Shown here: positions 33,886 through 42,240 of the stretch, piece after piece
How positions within the stretch are numbered: the first letter of the stretch is position 1
Layout: every line of letters begins with the position of its first letter
From: Diaphorobacter ruginosibacter
Lineage (GTDB): Bacteria > Pseudomonadota > Gammaproteobacteria > Burkholderiales > Burkholderiaceae_C
Assembly (NCBI RefSeq): GCF_014395975.1
Contig: NZ_CP060714.1
Coordinates: 4,154,001 to 4,218,000 of the forward strand
Direction: 5' to 3'
DNA: 64,000 bases
The notes under the pieces: generated by a model
What the model saw: the letters and a program-made list of their open reading frames with translations, nothing else
What the model was told of the DNA's origin: nothing
Databases searched by the model: none
Made by a program: the position numbers and the translations under genes

Positions 33886-35223
33886 TCAGAAATGCGGCCA
33901 CGCGACGATGGCCACGATGTAGATCGCGCCGACGACGAACATCGACACCACCGTGTAGCCCATGATGTCCTTGAGCTTCAGGCGGGACAGGGCAAGCGCG
34001 GGAAGGATCCAGAACGGCTGCACCAGATCGTTCCAGGCGTTGCCCAGCATCACCGACATCGCGGTCGGCGCCATCTGCGCGCCCATGGTGTTGGCGGCAT
34101 CGATCATGAACGGGCCCTGCACCACCCAGTGGCCGCCGCCTGACGGGGCGAAGAAGTTGATGAAGAACGAGCTCACCAGGCCCCAGAAGGGCAGCGTGTC
34201 CGGCGAGGAGATGTTCACGAACGCATGGGCGATGGTCTCGACCAGGCCGGACGCCGCCATGATGGCCATGATGCCCGCATAGAACGGGAACTGCAGGATG
34301 ATGCCGCCGATGGTCTTCACGCCTTCGTTGAGCTTCTCCACATAGTTCAGCGGCGTGCCCAGCAGCAGGATGCCCAGGAACAGGATGAAGAAGTTGATCA
34401 GGTTCAGGTCCATCGTGCCGTTGTTCACGAAGTGCAGCACCACGTAGGCCATGCCCACGATGCCGATCAGCAGGCTCAGCAGGCGGCTGTGGTTGAGCTT
34501 GTGAGCAAACGTGTTCTCGTCGCCGAGCAGGCTCTCGCCGACGGCCTTCTTCGGCGCATTGTCGTCAAGCGACGGATCGATCTCGACCACTGTCTCGCCC
34601 GCCTTCGGGTGCATGGCCGCATTCAGCAGCGGCAGCACGATCAGCACGGCCAGGGAGGTCAGCAGCATGGGCGTGGAGAAGATGGTCTCGGTCAGCGGGA
34701 TCAGGCCCATCTTCGACTCGAACGCATGGCCCTTGGTGGAGATCAGCACCGGGATCGTGGCCGAGAAGCCCAGGCCATACATGGTGAAGCCGCTGTAGGC
34801 GGAGGCGATGATCAGCGGATAGTGCACGCCCTTGACGCGGCGCGCGAGCTTCTTGGCCACGATGCCGCCGATCATCAGGCCGAAGCCCCAGTTCAGGTAG
34901 CTGCCGATGCAGCCCACCAGAGTTGCCACGATGATGGCCTTGCGCGGGCTGTGCACGCGATCGACCACGCTGTTGAGCAGGCGATCGACCAGCGGCGCCG
35001 AGGCCAGCACATAGCCCATGGCGAGGATCACCGCCATCTGCGTGGTGAAGGCGAGCAGGCTCCAGAAGCCCTTGCCCCAGTCCATCGTGGTGGCCGTGGG
35101 CAGGCGCCCCTCGACCACGATGGCGAGCACCATGGTGAGCAGCGTGAGAAGGATGGCGAAGACGAACGGATCGGGCAGGTAGCGCCGCATCAGTTCGGTG
35201 AAGAATGCTGTGATTTTGGACAT
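33886..35223 (-). CDS. AtoE-family short-chain fatty acid transporter
   Basis: A 445-residue inner-membrane protein with about twelve helices, of the AtoE (short-chain fatty acid transporter, TIGR00366-type) family: RYLPDPFVFAILLTLLTMVLA, GCIGSYLNWGFGLMIGGIVAKKLARR and FFAPSGGGHWVVQGPFMI. It would carry small carboxylates into the cell. The ATG at 35223 gives the family N-terminus; the frame is open ten codons further to a TTG. In the pca-type operon it may import a substrate or exchange a pathway acid. Confidence 0.9.
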   Translation of the reverse strand: MSKITAFFTELMRRYLPDPFVFAILLTLLTMVLAIVVEGRLPTATTMDWGKGFWSLLAFTTQMAVILAMGYVLASAPLVDRLLNSVVDRVHSPRKAIIVATLVGCIGSYLNWGFGLMIGGIVAKKLARRVKGVHYPLIIASAYSGFTMYGLGFSATIPVLISTKGHAFESKMGLIPLTETIFSTPMLLTSLAVLIVLPLLNAAMHPKAGETVVEIDPSLDDNAPKKAVGESLLGDENTFAHKLNHSRLLSLLIGIVGMAYVVLHFVNNGTMDLNLINFFILFLGILLLGTPLNYVEKLNEGVKTIGGIILQFPFYAGIMAIMAASGLVETIAHAFVNISSPDTLPFWGLVSSFFINFFAPSGGGHWVVQGPFMIDAANTMGAQMAPTAMSVMLGNAWNDLVQPFWILPALALSRLKLKDIMGYTVVSMFVVGAIYIVAIVAWPHF

Positions 35224-35386
35224 CTTGGATAAGCTTGGTTCTGTGGCGGGCAAGGCTTCGCCCTGCCTTCCTCCGCGGCGCGCGCCGGGTGGCGTCTGCG
35301 CGTCGCGGGAAGGCCAGCTGGCCCTGCCGCCTGTGGTGTTCCTGGTTGCTCGAAAAACGGGGCTGGTTCGGGGCGCGTCTACGCGC

Positions 35387-36112
35387 TCATACGCCGGCCA
35401 CCCCCACGGTCATGCCGCCGCAGACGTAGAGCACCTGGCCCGTGACGAAGCCGCTGCGCGCATCGAGCAGGTACGACACGGCATGCGCCACGTCATCGGG
35501 CGTGCCCACGCGCTTGACCGGCACCGCGTTGATGATGGCCTGTGTGCGCGGCGCATCCGGCGGATTGGCCCTGTCGAACAGCTCCGTCCGGATGGGGCCG
35601 GGACCGATCGCGTTGGCCGTGATGCCGAACTTGCCGAGCTCCAGCGCCCACACGCGGGTCATGCCGATGAGGCCCGCCTTGGTCGCGGAATAGGCCGTAC
35701 GCAGGTCCTTGCCCAGCGCGGCACGCGAGGACATGTTGACGATGCGCCCGAAGCCCGCCTCCTTCATGCCGGGCAACAGCGCCTGCATGCACTGCAGCGA
35801 GCAGCGCAGGTTGAGCGCATAGGCCAGGTCGAACTGCTCGAGCGTCTGGGCCTCGGCCTCGGCCGGGACCACGACACCGACGTTGTTCACGAGGCGCGTG
35901 ATGGGGCCGCCCTCCAGGGCCTTGGCCAGCGCGCGCGCGGTGGCGGAGACATTGGAGAGGTCGGCTTCGATGCCACCGGGGACATGATCGACGACACGGT
36001 CGATCACGATGGGCTCGAAGCCATCGGCACGGCAGCGCTCCGCGGTGGCCGCACCGATGCCGGCGCCGCCGCCGGTGATGAGCACGCGCTCGCGATGGGA
36101 TGAAACGGTCAT
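35387..36112 (-). CDS. SDR-family oxidoreductase
   Basis: A 241-residue classical short-chain dehydrogenase/reductase. ITGGGAGIGAA (the TGxxxGIG nucleotide motif) is near residue 13, NNVGVVV follows near 85, and the catalytic Ser-Tyr-Lys are in NMSSRAALG and AYSATKAGL. C-terminal FVTGQVLYVCGG is typical. Resembles FabG-like and diol/alcohol dehydrogenases. In the context of aromatic-acid degradation it might oxidise a dihydrodiol or hydroxyl of a pathway intermediate. Substrate unknown. Confidence 0.9.
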   Translation of the reverse strand: MTVSSHRERVLITGGGAGIGAATAERCRADGFEPIVIDRVVDHVPGGIEADLSNVSATARALAKALEGGPITRLVNNVGVVVPAEAEAQTLEQFDLAYALNLRCSLQCMQALLPGMKEAGFGRIVNMSSRAALGKDLRTAYSATKAGLIGMTRVWALELGKFGITANAIGPGPIRTELFDRANPPDAPRTQAIINAVPVKRVGTPDDVAHAVSYLLDARSGFVTGQVLYVCGGMTVGVAGV

Positions 36113-36163
36113 GAAAAGAAATCTCCTGAAGGAATGACACGGCCTGCAGAACAGGCCCGTACG

Positions 36164-36460
36164 TCACAGATAGCAGCGACCATCCACATAGGCCTTGCGC
36201 CAGCGGGTGAGCGTCACGCGGTCGAAGAGGCCGGCCGCATGGAACGGGTCCGCCTCGATGAAGCGCTGGGCCTCCTCGCGCGTGTCGAGCGCCACCACAT
36301 ACAGGCCGCCGCCAAGATCCGCGCCGTCGTCGGCCAGCTTGGCACCGCATGCATGCAGCAGGTGCTTGTTGCGCTCCAGATATTCCAGGTGCGCGGCGCG
36401 GGTGGCCTTGCGCAGATGCTGGTGATCCGGCTTGTCGAAGGTTTCAATGATGTAGGGCAC
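36164..36460 (-). CDS. YciI-like small enzyme
   Basis: A 98-residue YciI/YCII family protein with a ferredoxin-like fold. PYIIETFDKPDHQHLRKATRAAHLEYLERN carries the conserved His/Asp region, and GGLYVVALDTREEAQRFIEADPFHAAGLFDRVTLTRWR is typical. I place the start at GTG 36460 because AGGAGAC lies eight bases upstream and this gives the usual length; an upstream ATG adds 15 poor residues. Relatives include chlorocatechol-pathway TftG and muconolactone isomerase-like folds, so a lactone isomerase or dehalogenation role in this operon is possible but unproven. Confidence 0.82.
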   Translation of the reverse strand: MPYIIETFDKPDHQHLRKATRAAHLEYLERNKHLLHACGAKLADDGADLGGGLYVVALDTREEAQRFIEADPFHAAGLFDRVTLTRWRKAYVDGRCYL

Positions 36461-36583
36461 CGCTTTGTCTCCTGCTGCCCGCCGCATTGGCGCCGGCGGG
36501 CTCATACATGCCGGACAAGGGGGAGCGCCGGTGACTCTTTGCAGCCCTGCGGCGAAGCAGGGCCGATGACTGGGTTCAGCTCA

Positions 36584-37666
36584 TCACACCGTTGCGACGG
36601 GCGTGAGCGGGGATGCGATCGCCCCGGGCAGGTTGAGTGGCGGAGCCGTCAGCAGAAAGCGATTGCGTCCGTGCTCGCGCAGCCAGGCGGCAAGCGGCGT
36701 CAGATGCCACAGCTCGCCGAGATGCACGCCCAGCTTGAACAGGCAGTGCTCGTGCAGCGGCAGCGCCGCGCAGCAGGCGGGGCCCTGCCTTGCTGGAAAG
36801 CCTTCGACCGCATAGTTGTCCGCGGCAATGGCGGCGAGCTGGCTGTCGGTGATCCAGTTGAGCAGCTTGGCGTCGCGGCCGTCGAGCACCGCGCAGGCGG
36901 CGCCGAGCACGGCCGGATCGGGTTGCTTTCTCATGTCGAGCACGCGCTGCGCAAAGCCGGTGTGCAGGCAGACGATGTCGCCCACCTCGACGGCCACGTG
37001 GTCGGACTCCATCACGCGCATCAGCGTGTCGTAGCCGACGACCACGCGCTCGTCACCCAGGTGGGCACGCAGGTCGATCATCACGCCGCGGCCCTGCACG
37101 CCGGTCGAGGCCATGGCCTCGATGCCCAGCGGTCCCGCGGACGAGGTGCTCCTGGCGGCTCCGGGCGCGGCGGGCACGCCGCAGTCGCTCACGTCGGTGG
37201 GCCCGACCACTTCGCGCCCAGCGCGAAAGCCGTTGTAGTACACCGCCTCCGGCAGGCCGTCGCCATTCGCGTCGAACATGCCGCCGGCATGTGCCAGGCC
37301 ATCCCACTGCGTCGAGTACTGCAGGTGCAGGATCGCGAGGTCGTCGGACAGCACGTCGGTGCGGCCCTCTTCCAGGTCGCCCAGCAGGCAGTTGAAATTG
37401 ACCAGACCCTTGCGCAGCAGCGGGCGCAGCACGGGCGGATTGCGGTTCGGGTTCAGCGCGTTGCCGCCCGGATAGTCGAGCGGCAGGCTGAGCGCGAAGC
37501 TCAGGCCTTGCTTCACTTCTGCCGCGCCCTGCCGCACCTTCTCGGCGGTGAGCAGGTTCAGGCGGCCGAGCTGGTCATCCACGCCGAAGTCACCCCAGGT
37601 CGAGCCCTCGGGACGCTGCTTCCAGCGCGGGTTGCCCCTTGCTGCCTCTGCCCTACGATCCGTCAT
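36584..37666 (-). CDS. Cyclase-family hydrolase (kynurenine-formamidase-like)
   Basis: A 360-residue member of the cyclase (PF04199) family, metal-dependent hydrolases that include bacterial kynurenine formamidase and isatin hydrolase. HLQYSTQWDGLAHAGGMFD near residue 115 holds the metal-binding H-x-x-x-H/D-like site (here QWDGLAH), GVMIDLRAHLG and GDIVCLHTGF follow, and LHEHCLFKLGVHLGELWHL is near the end. Longer members like this occur in aromatic catabolic operons. The ATG at 37666 has AAGGTGG upstream. It lies between pcaD and the YciI gene; it may open a lactone or a ring amide. Confidence 0.88.
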   Translation of the reverse strand: MTDRRAEAARGNPRWKQRPEGSTWGDFGVDDQLGRLNLLTAEKVRQGAAEVKQGLSFALSLPLDYPGGNALNPNRNPPVLRPLLRKGLVNFNCLLGDLEEGRTDVLSDDLAILHLQYSTQWDGLAHAGGMFDANGDGLPEAVYYNGFRAGREVVGPTDVSDCGVPAAPGAARSTSSAGPLGIEAMASTGVQGRGVMIDLRAHLGDERVVVGYDTLMRVMESDHVAVEVGDIVCLHTGFAQRVLDMRKQPDPAVLGAACAVLDGRDAKLLNWITDSQLAAIAADNYAVEGFPARQGPACCAALPLHEHCLFKLGVHLGELWHLTPLAAWLREHGRNRFLLTAPPLNLPGAIASPLTPVATV

Positions 37667-37699
37667 GTCCGCCACCTTGCACTTCGATCCACGGAGTCA

Positions 37700-38497
37700 T
37701 CACGCACGCAGGAACCGGCCGAGCGCGTCATCGAATGCCTGTGGCGCCTCGAGGTTCGACAGATGCGATGCGGGCACTTCGGCGAGCGTCGCGCCGGGAA
37801 TGTGCTCCTGCATGAACCGGCCATCGGCCACCGTGGTGACGGGATCGGCACTGCCCGCGACGATCAGCGTGCGCACGGCCATGCCGGCGATCCGGTCACG
37901 CACATCCGCCCCCGCCAATGCATCGCAGCAGCCCGCATACCCTTGCGGGTCCACGCCCGCAATCCATGACTGCGCACGCGCCACCACCTGCGGCTGCGCC
38001 GCGATGAATGCCTCGGTGAACCAGCGCGAGGGCGAGGAGTCCGCGAGTTCCTTCATCGCGGCCACGCCCTTCTCGCGCACCATGGCGGAACGCGTGTTCC
38101 AGCCTTCGGCCGTGCCGATCTTGGCGGCGCTGTTGCACACGGCAATGCTGTGCATGCGCGATGCAGCATTCAGGCCCAGCCAGAGGCCGGTGAACCCGCC
38201 CATCGAGATGCCGCAGAAATGTGCACGTGCGATATCGAGCGCATCCAGGATCGCCACCACGTCCGATCCCAGCAGATCGAAGCTGTAGGCTCCGGGCGAG
38301 ACGACGCTGCCACCGTGGCCGCGCGTGTCATAGCGCACGACACGGAAGTCCCTGGAGAACTTCGCTGCCTGGGCGTCCCACATCTCCAGCGTGGTTCCCA
38401 GCGAATTGGAGAACACCAGCGCAGGGGCATCGTGCGGACCATCCACACGAACACGGAGGTTGCCGCCTTGCACGGCGATGAATTGTTCGTTGCTCAC
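37700..38497 (-). CDS. pcaD: 3-oxoadipate enol-lactonase
   Basis: A 265-residue alpha/beta hydrolase that opens beta-ketoadipate enol-lactone to beta-ketoadipate. LVFSNSLGTTLEMWDAQ and VRYDTRGHGGS match PcaD. The nucleophile elbow is GISMGG (Ser near residue 97), and VAGSADPVTT and ASHLSNLEAP supply Asp and His. It starts with GTG at 38497, six bases after the pcaF stop, so the two are coupled. Its substrate is the product of CatC in the same operon. Confidence 0.95.
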   Translation of the reverse strand: MSNEQFIAVQGGNLRVRVDGPHDAPALVFSNSLGTTLEMWDAQAAKFSRDFRVVRYDTRGHGGSVVSPGAYSFDLLGSDVVAILDALDIARAHFCGISMGGFTGLWLGLNAASRMHSIAVCNSAAKIGTAEGWNTRSAMVREKGVAAMKELADSSPSRWFTEAFIAAQPQVVARAQSWIAGVDPQGYAGCCDALAGADVRDRIAGMAVRTLIVAGSADPVTTVADGRFMQEHIPGATLAEVPASHLSNLEAPQAFDDALGRFLRA

Positions 38498-38503
38498 TTT
38501 TCT

Positions 38504-39712
38504 TCAAACCTTTTCCAGAATCACCGCAATGCCCTGGCCCACGCCGATGCACATCGTGCACAGCGCGTAGCGGCCGCCCAGCGTGTGCAGCTGGTTCACG
38601 GCCGTCGTCGCAAGACGGGCCCCCGATGCGCCAAGCGGGTGGCCCAGGGCGATCGCGCCGCCCCACTGGTTCACGCGCCTGTCGTCGTCGGCGAGCCCCA
38701 AGTCGCGCAGCACGGCAAGGCCTTGCGCCGCAAAGGCTTCGTTCAGCTCGATCACGTCCATCTGCTCCAGCGTGAGTCCGGTGAGCTGCAGCACCTTGCG
38801 CACGGCAGGCGCCGGGCCGAAGCCCATGATGCGCGGCGCCACGCCCGCGGTGGCCATGCCGACCACACGGGCCTTGGGAGTCAGGCCGAACTGCCGGGCC
38901 GTGCCTTCGTCGGCCAGAAGCAGTGCGCAGGCGCCGTCGTTCACACCCGACGCGTTGCCCGCGGTCACCGTGCCGTCGGGCCGCACCACGCCCTTGAGCT
39001 TGGCGAGCGCCTCGAGCGTGGTGCCACGCGGATGCTCGTCCTGCGCAACGACGACGGGATCACCCTTCTTCTGTGCCAGCGACACCGGGACGATCTCCTT
39101 CGCAAGGTAGCCTGCTGCGATTGCCGCGGCGGCCTTCTGCTGCGAAGCCAGCGCCATGCGATCCTGCGCCTCGCGCTCGATCTTGAAGTCGTCGGCCACG
39201 TTCTCCGCCGTCTCGGGCATGGAGTCCACACCGTACTGCTGCTTCATGAGCTTGTTGATGAAGCGCCAGCCGATCGTCGTGTCGTACACCGCGTTGCTGC
39301 GGCTGAACGCGCTTTCGGCCTTGGGCATGACGAACGGTGCGCGGCTCATGCTTTCCACGCCACCGGCGATCATCAGCGTGGCCTCGCCCGCCTTGATGGC
39401 GCGCGCCGCGGAACCCACGGCGTCCAGCCCCGAGCCGCACAGGCGATTGATGGTGGCGCCCGGCACATCGACGGGCAGGCCCGCGAGCAGCGAGGACATG
39501 TGCGCGACGTTGCGGTTGTCCTCGCCCGCCTGGTTCGCGCAGCCGTACAGCACGTCGGTGACCGCCTTCCAGTCCACGTTCGGATTGCGCTCCATGAGGG
39601 CCTTGATCGGCAGTGCGCCGAGGTCATCGGTGCGCACGCCCGACAGCGCGCCGCCGTAGCGGCCGAACGGTGTGCGGATGGCGTCGCAGATGAATGCTTG
39701 TTGCGTGGTCAT
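38504..39712 (-). CDS. pcaF: Beta-ketoadipyl-CoA thiolase
   Basis: A 402-residue thiolase that cleaves beta-ketoadipyl-CoA to succinyl-CoA and acetyl-CoA, the last step of the pathway. The active-site cysteine is in INRLCGSGLDAV near residue 91; GHPLGASGAR holds the catalytic His, and CTMCIGVGQGIAVILEKV the second Cys. Length and motifs match PcaF/PaaJ. In an operon with pcaIJ and pcaD the PcaF role is much the likelier. The 72 bases to pcaJ include an imperfect GATGGATG repeat. Confidence 0.96.
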   Translation of the reverse strand: MTTQQAFICDAIRTPFGRYGGALSGVRTDDLGALPIKALMERNPNVDWKAVTDVLYGCANQAGEDNRNVAHMSSLLAGLPVDVPGATINRLCGSGLDAVGSAARAIKAGEATLMIAGGVESMSRAPFVMPKAESAFSRSNAVYDTTIGWRFINKLMKQQYGVDSMPETAENVADDFKIEREAQDRMALASQQKAAAAIAAGYLAKEIVPVSLAQKKGDPVVVAQDEHPRGTTLEALAKLKGVVRPDGTVTAGNASGVNDGACALLLADEGTARQFGLTPKARVVGMATAGVAPRIMGFGPAPAVRKVLQLTGLTLEQMDVIELNEAFAAQGLAVLRDLGLADDDRRVNQWGGAIALGHPLGASGARLATTAVNQLHTLGGRYALCTMCIGVGQGIAVILEKV

Positions 39713-39784
39713 GTCCTGATGTCTCCGTTGCGATGGATGGATACGAAAGAATGGATGAATATGAACTCGCCGGGGAAGCGCGGT

Positions 39785-40432
39785 TCAGGCTGCCTTGACG
39801 GGCAGGCCCACGAGCTGCTCGAGCTCCGCATGCGTGAGGCCGTCGACCAGGTCGATCACCTGCAGGCCGTCCGCCGTGCAGGCAAGGGTCGCCACGTCGG
39901 TGTAGATGCGCTTGACGCAGCCGATTCCGGTGAGCGGATAGCTGCACTGCAGCACGATCTTGCTCTCGCCCTTCTTGGTGAGCAAGTCCATCATCACCCA
40001 GGTCTGCTTGGCGCCGATGGCCAGGTCCATGGCACCGCCAACGGCGGGAATCGCGCCCGGCTCGCCCGTGCTCCAGTTGGCCAGGTCGCCGGTGGCCGAC
40101 ACCTGGAAGGCCCCCAGCACGCAGATGTCGAGATGACCTCCGCGCATCATCGAGAAGCTGTCGGCGTGATGGAAGAACGCGCCACCCGCAAGCAACGTCA
40201 CCGGCTGCTTGCCGGCATTGATCAGGTCGTAGTCCTCCTGTCCGGCGGCTGGCGCCGGTCCCATGCCGATGATGCCGTTCTCGCTTTGCAGGATGACTTC
40301 GCGGCCTTCGGGAATGTGGTTGGCCACGGTGGTCGGCATGCCGATGCCCAGGTTCACGTAGGCGCCGTCGTGAATGTCCTGCGCCACGCGGCGGGCCAGT
40401 TCGTCCTTGGTACGTTTGGTGTAGTTGCTCAC
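39785..40432 (-). CDS. pcaJ: 3-oxoadipate CoA-transferase subunit B
   Basis: A 215-residue beta subunit of the succinyl-CoA:3-oxoadipate CoA-transferase. YVNLGIGMPTTVANHIP and LQSENGIIGMGPAP, with the catalytic glutamate, are visible. The GTG at 40432 is chosen because AAGGA lies seven bases upstream and it restores the family N-terminus (NYTKRTKDELARRVAQDI). It starts ten bases after pcaI stops. Confidence 0.95.
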   Translation of the reverse strand: MSNYTKRTKDELARRVAQDIHDGAYVNLGIGMPTTVANHIPEGREVILQSENGIIGMGPAPAAGQEDYDLINAGKQPVTLLAGGAFFHHADSFSMMRGGHLDICVLGAFQVSATGDLANWSTGEPGAIPAVGGAMDLAIGAKQTWVMMDLLTKKGESKIVLQCSYPLTGIGCVKRIYTDVATLACTADGLQVIDLVDGLTHAELEQLVGLPVKAA

Positions 40433-40442
40433 GATGGAATCC

Positions 40443-41138
40443 TTACTGCTTGAAGCCGCCAGCCTGCGTGGCAACACGGTCGATCTTCACAATCTGGCTC
40501 ACGAAGATGCCGGGGGTGACGATGCTCTCGGGGTCGAGCCGGCCCAGCTCCACGACCTCATGCACCGAAGCGATCGTGCGCTTGGCGGCCGTGGCCATCA
40601 CCGGCCCGAAGTTGCGGGCAGCCTTGCGGTAGACGAGGTTGCCCCAGCGATCGCCGGCCTCGGCCTTGATGAGCGCCACGTCGCCATGGATGGGGTACTC
40701 GAGCACGTACTGTCGGCCATTGATCTCGCGGGTTTCCTTGCCCTTGGCGAGCTCGGTACCGAAGGACGTCGGGCAGAAGAAGGCGCCCACGCCCGCACCG
40801 GCGGCGCGCAGGCGCTCGGCCAGATTGCCTTGCGGCACCAGTTCCAGTTCCAGCTTGCCGCTGCGGTACAGCTCGTCGAACACGTAGCTGTCGGCCTGGC
40901 GCGGGAAGCTGCACAGGATCTTGCGTACGCGGCCGGCCTTGAGCAGCGCCGCAAGGCCCGAATCACCATTGCCCGCGTTGTTGTTCACCACGGTGAGGTC
41001 GCGCGCGCCCTGTTCGATGAGGCCGTCGATGAGCTCGCCGGGAATGCCGGCCGTGCCGAATCCGCCGATCAATACCGTGGCACCGTCCTGGATGCCCTCC
41101 AGGGCCGCAGCCACTGAGTCCGCAATCTTGTTGATCAT
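40443..41138 (-). CDS. pcaI: 3-oxoadipate CoA-transferase subunit A
   Basis: A 231-residue alpha subunit partnering PcaJ. GATVLIGGFGTAGIPGELIDGL with the glycine loop and VVNNNAGNGDSGLAALL are family signatures. The ATG at 41138 is chosen over a longer open frame, which would run through the operator region. As first gene of the leftward operon it faces pcaR across about 230 bases with the candidate PcaR operator. Confidence 0.95.
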   Translation of the reverse strand: MINKIADSVAAALEGIQDGATVLIGGFGTAGIPGELIDGLIEQGARDLTVVNNNAGNGDSGLAALLKAGRVRKILCSFPRQADSYVFDELYRSGKLELELVPQGNLAERLRAAGAGVGAFFCPTSFGTELAKGKETREINGRQYVLEYPIHGDVALIKAEAGDRWGNLVYRKAARNFGPVMATAAKRTIASVHEVVELGRLDPESIVTPGIFVSQIVKIDRVATQAGGFKQ

Positions 41139-41233
41139 GTCTTGATGGGTTTGGTGTAACAGGAGGAAGCCGTCAGCCACGGGGCTGACGGTTCTGATCC
41201 GGGCTGCAATCCCGATAGGGATCCGGACTGCAT

Positions 41234-41267
41234 ATTTGTTCGCATATAGAACAAATGTTCGTATAAT
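41234..41267. promoter_or_regulatory. PcaR-type operator overlapping a TATAAT promoter
   Basis: ATTTGTTC-N7-GAACAAAT (41234-41256) is a perfect dyad; immediately after it a third half-site GTTCG starts at 41257 in direct orientation. This palindrome plus one direct repeat is the layout described for IclR-type PcaU/PobR operators. TATAAT at 41262-41267 is a perfect -10 box reading towards pcaR and lies inside the third half-site, so bound PcaR could control its own gene as well as pcaI. Confidence 0.65.
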
Positions 41268-41369
41268 GAATTCTAGGCCGGACGACCGATGCTTCACAAT
41301 GCCTTACACCTAGGTGATAACCCTAGTATTCGATGTGTCCTACAGCAAAACGGCGGGAGAATTTCAACA

Positions 41370-42149
41370 ATGACAACACCCCAACCCGGAGACACCTACG
41401 TCCAGTCCTTCGCTCGCGGACTGGAAGTGATCCGTTCATTCAGTGCGAATGCCCCCGAGCAGACGCTCTCCGAAGTGGCTGCGCAGACCGGCCTCACGCG
41501 CGCCGGTGCACGGCGCATCCTGCTGACGCTGCAGACGCTGGGCTATGTGCAGAGCGACGACCGGTATTTCCGCCTGACCCCCAAGATCCTCGATCTCGGA
41601 TTCGCCTATCTCACCTCCATGCCCATGTGGGACCTCGCGGAGCCGCTCATGGACCAGCTGGTGGAGAAGGTGCATGAGTCGTGTTCCACCGCCGTGCTCG
41701 ACGACCTGGACATCGTCTACGTGCTGCGCGTGCACACGCACAAGATCATGAGCACGAACCTGTCGGTGGGCTCGCGCCTGCCCGCGTTCTGGACCTCTCT
41801 GGGCCGGGTGCTGCTGGCCGGGCTGCCCGAGGACGAGTTGCGCGAACGCCTTGCGCGCCTGCCGCGCCGCCAGTACACGCAGTACACCGCCGTGGACGAC
41901 GACGTCCTGCTCGAGCGCATCCGCGAGGCGCGCGAACAGGGCTGGTGCCTGCTCAACCAAGAACTGGAGGAAGGGCTGAGTTCGATTGCCGCGCCCATCA
42001 AGGACCGCGCCGGACACACGATCGCCGCGCTCAACATCAGCGGCCACTCCAACCGTACGAGCGTGGACAAGCTCAAGAACGAACTGCTGCCGCAACTGCT
42101 GCAGGCCTCGCAGGCCATCTCGCGCCTGATGGTCACGCGCAGGCGTTGA
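41370..42149 (+). CDS. pcaR: IclR-family regulator of the beta-ketoadipate operon
   Basis: A 259-residue IclR-type regulator. The N-terminal winged helix begins VQSFARGLEVIRSFS, with LSEVAAQTGLTRAGARRILLTL, and an IclR effector domain follows (LSVGSRLPAFWTSLGRVLLAGL, and SSIAAPIKDRAGHTIAALNISGH). These match PcaR/PcaU/PobR proteins, which respond to beta-ketoadipate or protocatechuate. The ATG at 41370 is preceded by GGGAGA at 10 bases. Divergent from pcaI across the GTTC-type operator. Confidence 0.92.
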   Translation: MTTPQPGDTYVQSFARGLEVIRSFSANAPEQTLSEVAAQTGLTRAGARRILLTLQTLGYVQSDDRYFRLTPKILDLGFAYLTSMPMWDLAEPLMDQLVEKVHESCSTAVLDDLDIVYVLRVHTHKIMSTNLSVGSRLPAFWTSLGRVLLAGLPEDELRERLARLPRRQYTQYTAVDDDVLLERIREAREQGWCLLNQELEEGLSSIAAPIKDRAGHTIAALNISGHSNRTSVDKLKNELLPQLLQASQAISRLMVTRRR

Positions 42150-42202
42150 CGTGGAGAGCGTGCCGAGGGTCTTCCCGCACCGAGGTCGTCACGCGCTCCC
42201 GA

Positions 42203-42240
42203 GCTGAAAAAAGGGCCCGCAGAATGCCCGTTTTTTCAGC
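42203..42240. terminator. Terminator after pcaR
   Basis: GCTGAAAAAAGGGC pairs with GCCC-G-TTTTTTCAGC around a nine-base loop. It can act in both directions. Its right arm merges into the first unit of the DnaA-box repeat array. Confidence 0.8.
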
